Assembly: GCA_003485715.1 (NCBI GenBank)
Contig: DNIF01000027.1
Location: forward strand, 1-10,475
Direction: 5' to 3'
Length of the DNA: 10,475 nt
DNA from: Gammaproteobacteria bacterium
GTDB taxonomy: Bacteria > Pseudomonadota > Gammaproteobacteria > UBA7966
Position 1 is the stretch's first letter; each line of letters opens with the position of its first letter. The translations under genes and the position numbers were made by a program. Below are positions 1 to 7,462 of this stretch, piece after piece. A model generated the notes under the pieces. It did not search any database and was not told the DNA's origin. It was given only the letters and a program-made list of their open reading frames with translations.

Positions 1-972
1 CGGGAAAAGCGGGCCGCCGAAGATGGGGCCGCTACGTTCGATGAAGGGCGCGCGGGCCGGCATGCGGACCTCCGGACGCAGGATGACGATGGCCACCGCG
101 AGCGCGAGGATGGTGCCGAGCTTCATGAAGGTGGAGAGGTAATCGCGTGGCGCGAGCAGCAGCCACACCGGCAGTACGGCGGCCAGGAAGCCATAGCCGA
201 TGACACACAGGGCGAGGGTCGGGCCGTCATGATCGAAGAGGCCCCGCAGCCACGGCTGCGAATCCACCCAGCCGCCGCCCACCACCGCGACGATGAGCAG
301 CGAGACACCGATGCAGGTGCCCTCCAGCACGCGTCCGGGCCGGATGCTGCGCATGTACAGGCCCATGAGTACGGCGATGGGTATGGTCGCCGCCACCGTG
401 GCCGTTGCCCAGGGGCTGTGCTTCATCGCATTCACCACCACCAGCCCCAGCACGGCGATGAGGATGATCATGATGCTGAGCACGGCCAGGATTGCGGCGG
501 TACCACCCACCGGGCCGAGTTCATCGCGCGCCATCTGCCCGAGCGAGCGCCCGTTGCGGCGCAGGGAAAAGAACAGGATCACGAAATCCTGCACGCAGCC
601 CCCGAGCACCCCGCCGATGAGGATCCACAGGGTGCCCGGCAGATAGCCGAACTGGGCCGCCAGTGTGGGACCGATGAGCGGCCCCGGTCCGGCGATGGCG
701 GCGAAATGGTGACCGAACACCACCCAGCGGTTGGTCACGACGAAGTCGCGACCGTCCTCCAGACGCTCGGCCGGGGTGGCGCGAGTCGGGTCGAGGCAGA
801 GGACGCGGGCGGCGATGTAGGCGCTGTAGAAGCGATAGCCGAGTGTGTACACGCAGGCGGCGGCCACCACGAACCAGAGGCTGGAGATCGTCTCGCCCCG
901 TGCAAGGGCAATGACTGCCAGCGCCAGTGCGCCGAGGGCGGCGAGCAGCAGATAGGGCAGGTGCTTCAACAC
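1..972 (-). CDS. cstA: Carbon starvation protein CstA, N-terminal part (runs off the left edge)
   Basis: CstA is an inner-membrane transporter; E. coli CstA is implicated in peptide and pyruvate uptake during carbon limitation. The frame is open from a GTG at 972 to the window edge, giving 324 codons, a little under half of the roughly 700-residue family length. The translation matches the family along its whole length: an N-terminal membrane segment ending in ARGE, then YRFYSAYIA, DPTRATPAERLEDG, FGHHFAAIAGPGPLIGP, GYLPG, QDFVILFFSLRRNGRSLG, HSPWAT and GYGFLAAVLPVWLLLAPRDYLSTF. Many segments are hydrophobic and membrane-spanning. The GTG start is preceded by GGGAG at 982-986 with 9 bases of spacing; a TTG one codon later is the only close alternative. 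The gene follows the choice-of-anchor I gene on the same strand but is separated from it by a hairpin, so it is probably transcribed on its own. The identification is secure; the exact substrate is inferred from the family. Confidence 0.95.
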   Translation of the reverse strand, partial: MLKHLPYLLLAALGALALAVIALARGETISSLWFVVAAACVYTLGYRFYSAYIAARVLCLDPTRATPAERLEDGRDFVVTNRWVVFGHHFAAIAGPGPLIGPTLAAQFGYLPGTLWILIGGVLGGCVQDFVILFFSLRRNGRSLGQMARDELGPVGGTAAILAVLSIMIILIAVLGLVVVNAMKHSPWATATVAATIPIAVLMGLYMRSIRPGRVLEGTCIGVSLLIVAVVGGGWVDSQPWLRGLFDHDGPTLALCVIGYGFLAAVLPVWLLLAPRDYLSTFMKLGTILALAVAIVILRPEVRMPARAPFIERSGPIFGGPLFP

Positions 973-1169
973 GAGGGACGGCTCCCATCGGCGACAGGCC
1001 AGCGCGCAGGAATCCCGGGCCGGCCCGAAGAGGAAGTGATGCGACAGCGGCAGAAACTGGTGGCGGGCGCGATTACGACCCCGCTCCGATGAGCTTTTAC
1101 TCGACCAGGGCGGCGAGGTCACGCCACCGGCTCCCCGAATCCCGGACGTGACCCCTCCGTGGCAGGGAA
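973..1169 (-). promoter_or_regulatory. Leader/promoter region of cstA with an inverted repeat
   Basis: This non-coding stretch lies between the cstA start and the hairpin that follows the upstream gene. It must hold the cstA promoter unless transcription reads through. I could not assign a convincing -35/-10 pair. A 7-bp inverted repeat, GGTCACG at 1117-1123 and CGTGACC at 1147-1153, has centres 30 bp apart, about three helical turns, and could be paired regulator half-sites. No CRP-like TGTGA-N6-TCACA site is visible, although E. coli cstA is CRP-controlled. Confidence 0.3.
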
Positions 1170-1197
1170 CCGCCCGGGGGCAAGAGACCCCGGGCGG
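1170..1197 (-). terminator. GC-rich hairpin after the choice-of-anchor I gene
   Basis: CCGCCCGGGG at 1170-1179 and CCCCGGGCGG at 1188-1197 form a perfect 10-bp stem with an 8-base loop. It starts 17 bases after the minus-strand stop codon at 1215-1217. Only two T residues follow on the minus strand, so it is not a textbook intrinsic terminator. It could still stop RNA polymerase, protect the 3' end of the mRNA, or act with Rho. Confidence 0.6.
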
Positions 1198-1214
1198 GTG
1201 TAGTCACAACGGCC

Positions 1215-2864
1215 TCAGGTGCGGCGGCGGCGGCTTGCGGCCAGGCCGGTCACGGCCGAGAGCAGCAGCCAGCCCGCGGCGGGAAGCGGCACGGGAGCCA
1301 CGCCGTAGAGCGTGGTGCGGCCGGAGGTCTCGTTCGAAACCGCCAGAAAGCCCGAGCCATTCACGTCGGTGAAGAAGTGCAGCCCCTCCGGACCGACATC
1401 GCCCGGCGTGGAGAGCATGTTGAGGAAACGAATTGCCGTCAGATCGGTGAGGTCGAACACCGCGATGGCGTTGGCGCGCTCGAGGCCGAGGAAGAGCAGG
1501 GTGGAACCGGCCATCTCGCCGATCACGGCCGACTCGGGCTCCGGGCCCTTGTTGTCGGAACGGAGATCGTCCCACAGGTTGGGGAAGCGGCTCGCGATGA
1601 CGGTCTCGAGGAAGTCGCCCGAATCGAACACCAGCCGACCCTGATCATCCAGGATGCTGAAGGAGCGCGCCCCGTAGGCCTGCAAGCGGTCCAGATCGCC
1701 ATCGCCGTCGGTGTCGCCAGAGGTGGTGATCAGCAGCCGGTTGAGCTTGTCGTTGTTGGTCCGCCAGTCGGCCCCGTGCGCGTTGGTGAGCGCGGTGTTC
1801 AACACCGAATCGATGGTGGCGGCACCGACGCGGACCTCATCCAGAAAGCCGGTGTAGTCGCGTCCGTCGCCCTCGTTGGCGGTCACGACGAACTGCCGCC
1901 CGCCCTGTGTGAAGGTGGTGATCCCGTCCGGCATGTACAGCCCCTCGACCTGCCAGTTCTGCAGATTGAAGTTCCGCGTGTTGTTGCCGGTGCCATCGCG
2001 ATCCGAGGCGTCCAGCCGGTTGCCGACCTGCACCCCATCGATGAAGTAGCCGGTATCGTTGCGGCTGTGATCCTTGACGCCCATGGACACGACGTTGGTC
2101 ACCGTGCTGCTGGCGATGTCGACAATGGCGATGGAATTGGCCTCCTGCAGGGTGACGAAGGCCGTGCGGCCATCGCCACTGATCGCGATGTGCTCGGGCT
2201 CCAGGTCCTGGGCGACACTGGCATTGGGGCCGTTGAGACGCACGCCGGCGTTGCGCAGGGCCGCCGACTGGTTGTTCAGATGGCTGAAGGTAGCTTCGGT
2301 GTAGGTGAAGCCATTGGTGGTGTCGATGATGCCGATCGATCCCACCGGATCCACGCTGGTGGCCTGGTTGTAGCTGTTGGGCTCACCCTCGTTGGCGACC
2401 AGCACGCGGCCATTTGCCGTCCAGGTGACGTTGTCCGGATTGCCGCCCACCGTCACGTCCTGCAGGCCGGCGAAGGTGCTGGTGTCATAGAAACGCACCA
2501 GACCGTTGTTGGTCTTGACCGGTGCGGTGAAGGAGACGGCGGCCACGCCGTTGCGAATATCCACCGAATTCACGCCACCGACACTGGTGGTGTCGATGCT
2601 GTGCACGAGGTTGCCGGAGAGGCTGAGGATGTCGATGCCGTTCACGCCCAGTGGGCTGGGGCGCGCACCGTCGGTGCCCACCACCCACAGGCGCTGGGTG
2701 CTGCGGTCGAAGGAGACGATCTCCGCGCCGCCACCGGTGCGCGAGCCGCTGGTGTTGAGGTGGTCGAAGGTCCAGACGTGGTTGAAGTTGAAGTCGAGGT
2801 TGGCCGAGGCCGGCGCAGCCAGCAGGGCCGAGCTCAGGGCGACGGCGATGCGGGTGAGTTGCAT
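1215..2864 (-). CDS. Secreted choice-of-anchor I family protein with VPLPA-CTERM sorting signal
   Basis: This 549-residue exported protein is predicted to be sorted through the CTERM/exosortase route and held at or released from the cell surface. A signal peptide covers residues 1-21 (ending APASA before Asn22). The body looks like a beta-propeller with recurring strand-turn blocks such as NVTWTANGRVLVANEGEPN, EPEHIAISGDGRTAFVTLQEAN and FVVTANEGDGRDY. The family signature RSDNKGPEPE sits at 435-444. A DxDxDGxxD calcium-type loop is at 384-392. The C-terminus has the VPLPA motif at 525-529, a hydrophobic helix, and four arginines at 545-548, the three-part CTERM layout. The ATG is supported by GGAGG at 2871-2875 with 6 bases of spacing. 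The gene is monocistronic by position, with its own Pho box upstream and a hairpin downstream. No exosortase gene is in the window. The biochemical role of choice-of-anchor I proteins is not established; phosphate-related surface function is inferred only from the promoter. Confidence 0.88.
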   Translation of the reverse strand: MQLTRIAVALSSALLAAPASANLDFNFNHVWTFDHLNTSGSRTGGGAEIVSFDRSTQRLWVVGTDGARPSPLGVNGIDILSLSGNLVHSIDTTSVGGVNSVDIRNGVAAVSFTAPVKTNNGLVRFYDTSTFAGLQDVTVGGNPDNVTWTANGRVLVANEGEPNSYNQATSVDPVGSIGIIDTTNGFTYTEATFSHLNNQSAALRNAGVRLNGPNASVAQDLEPEHIAISGDGRTAFVTLQEANSIAIVDIASSTVTNVVSMGVKDHSRNDTGYFIDGVQVGNRLDASDRDGTGNNTRNFNLQNWQVEGLYMPDGITTFTQGGRQFVVTANEGDGRDYTGFLDEVRVGAATIDSVLNTALTNAHGADWRTNNDKLNRLLITTSGDTDGDGDLDRLQAYGARSFSILDDQGRLVFDSGDFLETVIASRFPNLWDDLRSDNKGPEPESAVIGEMAGSTLLFLGLERANAIAVFDLTDLTAIRFLNMLSTPGDVGPEGLHFFTDVNGSGFLAVSNETSGRTTLYGVAPVPLPAAGWLLLSAVTGLAASRRRRT

Positions 2865-3009
2865 GGGGTGCCTCCGGGTAAGGATGGGGTGAGGTGACGG
2901 GCGGACGGGGCAGATCGCGGCGGAACCTTCCGGTCGGGCCGACTGCCCCTGTCATGGGCGCGGCGCTGATGGAGCAACCAGGAGCCGTCCGTGGCCTCTG
3001 AGGGACACC

Positions 3010-3044
3010 ATCGTAACCCTGCGATTGTTACAGTCTCGTGACAG
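3010..3044 (-). promoter_or_regulatory. Pho box with -10 element upstream of the choice-of-anchor I gene
   Basis: On the minus strand, CTGTCAC (3044-3038), a 4-base spacer GAGA, and CTGTAAC (3033-3027) reproduce the PhoB-binding direct repeat: two CTGTCAT-like 7-mers spaced by 4. Eleven bases further is TACGAT (3015-3010), a 4/6 match to TATAAT, at the distance expected for a PhoB-activated promoter, where the Pho box takes the place of the -35. Transcription would start near 3003, leaving a leader of about 138 bases before the ATG at 2864. The match and spacing are seen directly; PhoB control is inferred. Confidence 0.65.
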
Positions 3045-3082
3045 CGGGGGGCTGCCAGGGTACCGGCCGACACCATCCCGTG

Positions 3083-3100
3083 GCAGCATGCGCATGCTGC
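3083..3100. repeat. Perfect 18-bp palindrome, candidate operator of the RND efflux genes
   Basis: GCAGCATGC at 3083-3091 is followed directly by its reverse complement GCATGCTGC at 3092-3100, with no spacer. It lies 70 bases before the chosen start of the RND adaptor gene and beyond the Pho box as seen from the other gene. Such sites are typical of dimeric repressors that control efflux operons. No T-run follows, so a terminator is unlikely. No regulator gene is adjacent to support the idea. Confidence 0.45.
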
Positions 3101-3170
3101 GGTGCGGATGGATAACGGAGCCGGAGTGCCCGGTCCTTCATCCAAGCGCACAAAGGAGTCATCACGGCCC

Positions 3171-4265
3171 ATGCCCGCCTGGTCTCTCGCCCTGTTGAGC
3201 GCGCTGGCGCTCGCCATCTGGCTCGCGACCGGAACTGTGGCCCATGCCCCGCCTCCGCCGGCCGAACCAGCGAACGCGGCACTAGAGGTCGCCCGCACAC
3301 GCGTGCGCGCCACGCTCTCCCGAGTGACCCGCGTGGCGCGCGAGATCCGCATCCACGGTGCGCTCGAGCCGCGTCGGCGTGTGACCCTGCGCGCGGAGAC
3401 CACCGGCGTCATAGAGCAACTCCTGAAGGAGCGTGGAGCGCGGGTCAAGGCCGATGAACCGATCGCATTGCTGGCGGAGGAGGATCGTCAGGCGCGCCTG
3501 GCTGCCGCCGAACGTGACGTCGAACATCAGCAGGCAGAGCTCGCAGCCGCGCGCCAGATGCATGCGCGCGGGCTACAAGCGGAGACCCAGCGCCTGGCCG
3601 CAGAGGCCGCACTGGCCGAGGCCCGCGCCGAGCGCGCGATGCTGGCGGCCGAGCTCGCGCGCATTCGCATCACCGCACCCTTTGCCGGCGTACTGACAGC
3701 GCGACCGGTGGAGCGTGGCAGCCTGGTGGTGCGTGGGGACGTCATCGCCGAACTGGTCGACGACTCCACCCTGCTGGCGGTTGCACAGGCACCGCAACAG
3801 TTGGTCGCCAACATCACTATCGGTCAGACCGTGCAGGTCCATCTGCTGGATGGGCGGACGGTGACAGGCCGCGTGCGCTACGTGGGCCGTGTGGCAGATG
3901 AAGTGACGCGCAGTTTCCGCATCGAGGCCGAGGTGCCCAATCCAGACGGGCACCTGCCCGGTGGATTGTCCGCGGACTTGGTGGTCACCGCAGGCGAGGT
4001 CGAGGCACACGCACTGGGACCATCGCAGCTCACGCTCGATGATGCCGGACGCCTTGGCATCAAGGCGGTGGATGGTGCCGATCGTGTGGTCTTCCATCCG
4101 GTGCAGATGGTGCAGGCGCGGGCCGACAGGATCTGGGTCTCGGGGCTGCCGATGGAGCTGCGTCTCATCACCGAAGGCCAGAGTCTGGTGGCACCGGGCG
4201 AAGCGGTAGCGGTGGTGGGTGATCCGGTGGATGTTTCGACCGAAGCTGCTGGCGGGCAGCACTGA
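3171..4265 (+). CDS. RND efflux system periplasmic adaptor subunit (membrane fusion protein)
   Basis: This protein should bridge the inner-membrane pump encoded next to it and an outer-membrane channel. From the ATG at 3171 it has 364 residues. An N-terminal hydrophobic segment (about residues 3-20) is followed by a proline run and acts as signal peptide or anchor; there is no lipobox cysteine. The order of domains is typical: a first lipoyl half (ARE-IHGALEPRRRVTLRAETTGVIEQLL-ERGARVKADEPIALL), an Ala/Glu/Arg-rich coiled-coil hairpin, the second lipoyl half (RIRITAPFAGVLTARPVERGSLVVRGDVIAELVDDSTL), a beta-barrel domain (VHLLDGRTVTGRVRYVGRVADEVTRSFRIEAEVPNPDGHLPGG) and a membrane-proximal domain. 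AAAGGAG at 3152-3158 supports ATG 3171, although its 12-base spacing is long; the in-frame GTG 3102 and ATG 3108 lack a ribosome site. The stop is 18 bases before the pump gene, so the two are probably cotranscribed. The exported substrate cannot be read from the sequence. Confidence 0.88.
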   Translation: MPAWSLALLSALALAIWLATGTVAHAPPPPAEPANAALEVARTRVRATLSRVTRVAREIRIHGALEPRRRVTLRAETTGVIEQLLKERGARVKADEPIALLAEEDRQARLAAAERDVEHQQAELAAARQMHARGLQAETQRLAAEAALAEARAERAMLAAELARIRITAPFAGVLTARPVERGSLVVRGDVIAELVDDSTLLAVAQAPQQLVANITIGQTVQVHLLDGRTVTGRVRYVGRVADEVTRSFRIEAEVPNPDGHLPGGLSADLVVTAGEVEAHALGPSQLTLDDAGRLGIKAVDGADRVVFHPVQMVQARADRIWVSGLPMELRLITEGQSLVAPGEAVAVVGDPVDVSTEAAGGQH

Positions 4266-4283
4266 GTTCGCCGCGAGCAACCC

Positions 4284-7200
4284 GTGCACACAATCATCGA
4301 CCTTGCCTTCCGCCGCGGTCGGGCCGTGCTGTTCCTGCTGGCCTTTCTGCTTGCGGGTGGCATCGCCGCCTACTTTGGCATGCCGCGTGAGGCCGAGCCG
4401 GACGTCCCCATCCCGGTGATCTACGTCTCCATGAGCCACGAGGGGATCTCGCCAGAGGATGCAGAGCGGCTGCTGGTGCGCCCGATGGAAAAGGAGCTGC
4501 AGTCCATTATCGGGCTGAAGTCCATGATCGCCCGGGCCGAGCAGGGACATGCCTCGGTGCAACTGGAGTTCAGCGCCGGCTTCGACAGTCGTCGTGCCTT
4601 GGATGACGTGCGCGAACGCGTCGATATCGCTCGGGCCGAGTTGCCGGACGACACCGACGAGCCACAGGTACACGAGGTCAACGTCGCGCTGTTTCCGGTG
4701 CTCACCATCGCCCTTGCCGGGCCGCTGCCGGAGCGGGCACTGCTTGCGATCGCGCGCGAACTCGAAGATCGCATCGAGGCCTTGCCGGGGGTCCTCGAGG
4801 TGGACATCGGTGGCGATCGTGAACAGGTGCTCGAGATCCTGGTCGAGCCGTCGATCATGGAGACCTACGGCGTCACCTACCCGGAGCTCTTCAGCCTCAT
4901 CAGCAACAACAACCGGCTGGTCGCGGCCGGCAACATCGACACCGGGCAAGGTCGTCTCACGCTGAAGGTGCCCGGCGTGGTGGAGAGCGTCACGGATGCC
5001 CTGAATCTGCCGGTCAAGGCGACCGCCAACCACGTCGTGCGGCTGGGCGACGTGGCCGAGCTTCGGGAGGCCTTCAAGGATCGGCAGGGCTTCGCCCGGG
5101 TGAATGGCCGGCCAGCGGTGACGCTGGAGGTCAAGAAGCGTATCGGCGCCAACATCATCGAGACCGTCACCGCCGTGCGCGCCCTGGTGGAAGCAGCACG
5201 CCCGGGCTTCCCGGCCTCACTGCAGGTAGCGTGGATGCAGGACAAGTCGCGGGAAGTCCGCGACATGCTCAAGGACCTGCAGAACAACGTGAGCTCTGCC
5301 GTGGTCCTGGTGCTGGTGGTGATCCTCGCGAGCCTTGGTTATCGCTCGGCGCTGCTCATCGGGGTATCGATCCCGGGTGCCTTCCTGGCCACGTTGCTGG
5401 TACTCGATGCCATCGGCTTCACGTTGAACATCGTGGTGCTGTTCAGTCTCATCCTGGTGAGCGGCATGCTCGTGGATGGTGCCATCGTGGTGGTCGAGTA
5501 TGCCGAGCAACGGAGGGCGGCCGGCGAAGGCTGGGCACTGGCCTATCGCGATGCCGCCCTGGCGATGGCGGCACCGGTCACCTCATCGGCCCTCACCACC
5601 ATCGTGGTGTTCCTGCCACTGCTCTTCTGGCCCGGCGTCGCTGGCCAGTTCATGAAGTACCTCCCCGCCAGTGTCATCGTGGCACTGCTGATGTCGCTGG
5701 CGATGGCGCTGATTTTCGTGCCGGTGCTCGGGGCCGCGCTCGGGCGCAGAGGCGGTGTGCAGTTGCGTACGGGCCCCGATCCGATCCGCTCTGCTTACGA
5801 GCTCATGTTGAGCGGCCTGCTCCGCAGACCCATCCTGGTGCTTGCCCTGGCCCTCGGGGCACTCATCGGCTCGATCGGTGCCTATGCGCAGCTTGGTCGT
5901 GGGGTGGAGTTCTTCCCCGATGTCGAACCGGAGTTCGCGCAAGTGGTGGTGCGCGCGCGCGGAGACCTCTCCATCCACGAGAAGGACGCCCTGGTGCGGC
6001 GCGTGGAGGAGCGGTTGCTGGGTTCGCCCGAGGTGGCAACCTTCTATGCCCGTTCCTTCGCCCGCGCCGAGGGCCAGACCCGCGCGGAAGATGTAATCGG
6101 CATCGTGCAGCTCGAGTTCGTGGACTGGTACCTGCGCCCACCGGTCTCCTCGGTGCTGGAGCGCCTGCGCCGGGCCACCATGGACCTCCCGGGCGTACAC
6201 ATCGAACTGCGCAAGGCCGGTGGCGGTCCCGGGGGCGATGCGAAGCCGATCGAGATCGAGGTCGGCGGCAGCGATCTGCGGGTGATGGCCGCCGGGGTCG
6301 CACACCTGCGGCGACTGATGGAGGCGCAGGGTCAGTTCGTGGACGTGGAGGATGATCGGCCACTCCCGGGTATCGACTGGCATCTCGCCGTGGACCGCGA
6401 GCGTGCGGCCCTGCATGGAGCCGACGTCGCATCCATCGGCAGCGCGGTCCAACTGCTGACGGCCGGCATCAAGGTTTCGGAGTATCGACCGGATGGCAGT
6501 GATGACGAGGTGGATCTACGTGTGCGCTATCCAGCCGCGGATCGTCATCTGGGCCGGCTGTCGGATCTGCGCGTTCCCACTGCCACCGGCATGGTGCCGG
6601 TGGGCAACTTCGTCGAGCTGCAACCCGAGCCGCGCACCGGGACCCTGACACGGGTGGATGCGCGGCGGGTGATCACACTCCGGGCGGATGTGGCCCCAGG
6701 TGCGCTGGTGGCCGAGGAACTCGACGCACTGCGCGCGCGCATCGCGGCGGATCCACCTCCCGATGTCCAGCTCAGCTTCAAGGGCGAAGACGAAGATCAA
6801 CGCGAGGCGGCTGAATTCCTCTCTCGCGCCTTCCTCATCGCCATCTTCCTCATGGCGCTGGTGCTGCTGGTGGAATTCAACAGCATCTATCAGGTGCTGC
6901 TGGTGCTGTCGGCCATCGTGTTCTCTACCGCCGGGGTGCTCATCGGCCTGCTCGTCACGCAACAGCCCTTCGGCATCGTGATGGTCGGGCTTGGCATCAT
7001 TGCGCTCGCTGGCATCGTGGTGAACAACAACATCGTGCTCATCGACGCCTACAACAGCCTGCGCGCCTCCGGTATGGATGCTCGCGCCGCGGCACTGGAG
7101 GCCGCCAGCACACGCTTGCGCCCGGTGTTCCTGACTGCCTTCACCACGGTGCTTGGGCTGTTGCCCATGGTGCTGGCGATGAACATCGACCTCATCGGAC

Positions 7201-7397
7201 GCGAAGTGAGCTTCGGCGCACCGTCTACCCAATGGTGGCGGCAGCTCGCCAGCGCCATCGCGGGCGGACTCGGCTTCGCCACGCTGCTGACACTCGTCCT
7301 GACGCCGTGCATGCTGGTGCTCGGCAGCCGCGCGGGCCGGGCCGGGGATCGGGTGGCGACGGCGAACAACGCGGGGGCACTGGCTGAGCCGGTTTGA
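4284..7397 (+). CDS. RND efflux transporter permease (AcrB-like, HAE1 type)
   Basis: This 1037-residue inner-membrane pump exports small molecules using the proton gradient together with the adaptor encoded upstream. The layout is the standard duplicated one: TM1 at about 14-32, a first periplasmic porter region, TM2-6 at about 336-485, TM7 near 514-535, a second porter region, and TM8-12 from about 850 onward. PREAEPDVPIPVIYVSMSHEG after TM1 is typical of a widespread proteobacterial subgroup. The TM4 segment reads GMLVDGAIVVVEYAE, with Asp398 followed by Gly399 where AcrB has an Asp pair. TM10 reads GIVVNNNIVLID, with Asn914 where AcrB has the relay lysine. The GTG start has only a weak ribosome site (GCGAG) but lies 18 bases after the adaptor stop and gives the expected short cytosolic N-terminus. 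No TolC-type channel gene is nearby. Substrate is unknown; a heavy-metal pump is less likely because the sequence resembles HAE1 rather than CusA/CzcA. Confidence 0.93.
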   Translation: MHTIIDLAFRRGRAVLFLLAFLLAGGIAAYFGMPREAEPDVPIPVIYVSMSHEGISPEDAERLLVRPMEKELQSIIGLKSMIARAEQGHASVQLEFSAGFDSRRALDDVRERVDIARAELPDDTDEPQVHEVNVALFPVLTIALAGPLPERALLAIARELEDRIEALPGVLEVDIGGDREQVLEILVEPSIMETYGVTYPELFSLISNNNRLVAAGNIDTGQGRLTLKVPGVVESVTDALNLPVKATANHVVRLGDVAELREAFKDRQGFARVNGRPAVTLEVKKRIGANIIETVTAVRALVEAARPGFPASLQVAWMQDKSREVRDMLKDLQNNVSSAVVLVLVVILASLGYRSALLIGVSIPGAFLATLLVLDAIGFTLNIVVLFSLILVSGMLVDGAIVVVEYAEQRRAAGEGWALAYRDAALAMAAPVTSSALTTIVVFLPLLFWPGVAGQFMKYLPASVIVALLMSLAMALIFVPVLGAALGRRGGVQLRTGPDPIRSAYELMLSGLLRRPILVLALALGALIGSIGAYAQLGRGVEFFPDVEPEFAQVVVRARGDLSIHEKDALVRRVEERLLGSPEVATFYARSFARAEGQTRAEDVIGIVQLEFVDWYLRPPVSSVLERLRRATMDLPGVHIELRKAGGGPGGDAKPIEIEVGGSDLRVMAAGVAHLRRLMEAQGQFVDVEDDRPLPGIDWHLAVDRERAALHGADVASIGSAVQLLTAGIKVSEYRPDGSDDEVDLRVRYPAADRHLGRLSDLRVPTATGMVPVGNFVELQPEPRTGTLTRVDARRVITLRADVAPGALVAEELDALRARIAADPPPDVQLSFKGEDEDQREAAEFLSRAFLIAIFLMALVLLVEFNSIYQVLLVLSAIVFSTAGVLIGLLVTQQPFGIVMVGLGIIALAGIVVNNNIVLIDAYNSLRASGMDARAAALEAASTRLRPVFLTAFTTVLGLLPMVLAMNIDLIGREVSFGAPSTQWWRQLASAIAGGLGFATLLTLVLTPCMLVLGSRAGRAGDRVATANNAGALAEPV

Positions 7398-7405
7398 CTG
7401 GCGAC

Positions 7406-7440
7406 GCTGCCGTCACACCTCGGGCACGACGGGTGGCAGC
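7406..7440. terminator. Possible shared hairpin between convergent genes
   Basis: In the 65-base gap between the pump stop (7397) and the DAHP synthase stop (7463), GCTGCC at 7406-7411 pairs with GGCAGC at 7435-7440, and ACC at 7417-7419 can add three pairs with GGT at 7432-7434 across a bulge. It is symmetric enough to serve both directions, but there is no T-run on either strand, so the call is tentative. Confidence 0.3.
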
Positions 7441-7462
7441 ACAACTGCTGGTGCGGGGAAGT

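Larger units (their letters stand above)
2865..3170. other. Divergent intergenic region between the choice-of-anchor I and RND adaptor genes
   Basis: This 306-base gap separates two divergent genes and carries no plausible gene. From left to right it holds the choice-of-anchor I ribosome site (2871-2875), a leader of about 140 bases that includes a small palindrome (CGGAA-CC-TTCCG, 2921-2932), the predicted Pho promoter (3010-3044, minus strand), an 18-bp perfect palindrome (3083-3100) and the adaptor ribosome site (3152-3158). A possible plus-strand -10, GATAAC at 3111-3116, has no recognisable -35 partner. Confidence 0.6.

Noticed and set aside
229..1092. 287-codon plus-strand open frame opposite cstA
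   Set aside because: The minus strand encodes CstA with long matching blocks; the plus-strand product is low-complexity and unlike any family.
1377..2897. 506-codon plus-strand open frame opposite the choice-of-anchor I gene
   Set aside because: It has no recognisable domain, is antisense to a gene with clear family motifs, signal peptide and ribosome site, and such open frames are expected opposite GC-rich genes.
2949..2955. Single CTGTCAT, a perfect Pho half-site on the plus strand
   Set aside because: There is no second 7-mer at the required 4-base spacing on either side, so it is probably chance.
3102..3170. Longer start for the RND adaptor at GTG 3102 or ATG 3108
   Set aside because: Neither has a ribosome site and both put a polar stretch before the signal segment; AAAGGAG supports ATG 3171.
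3573..5033. 486-codon minus-strand open frame across the adaptor and pump genes
   Set aside because: It spans two well-supported plus-strand genes and its His/Asp/Arg-rich translation resembles no family.
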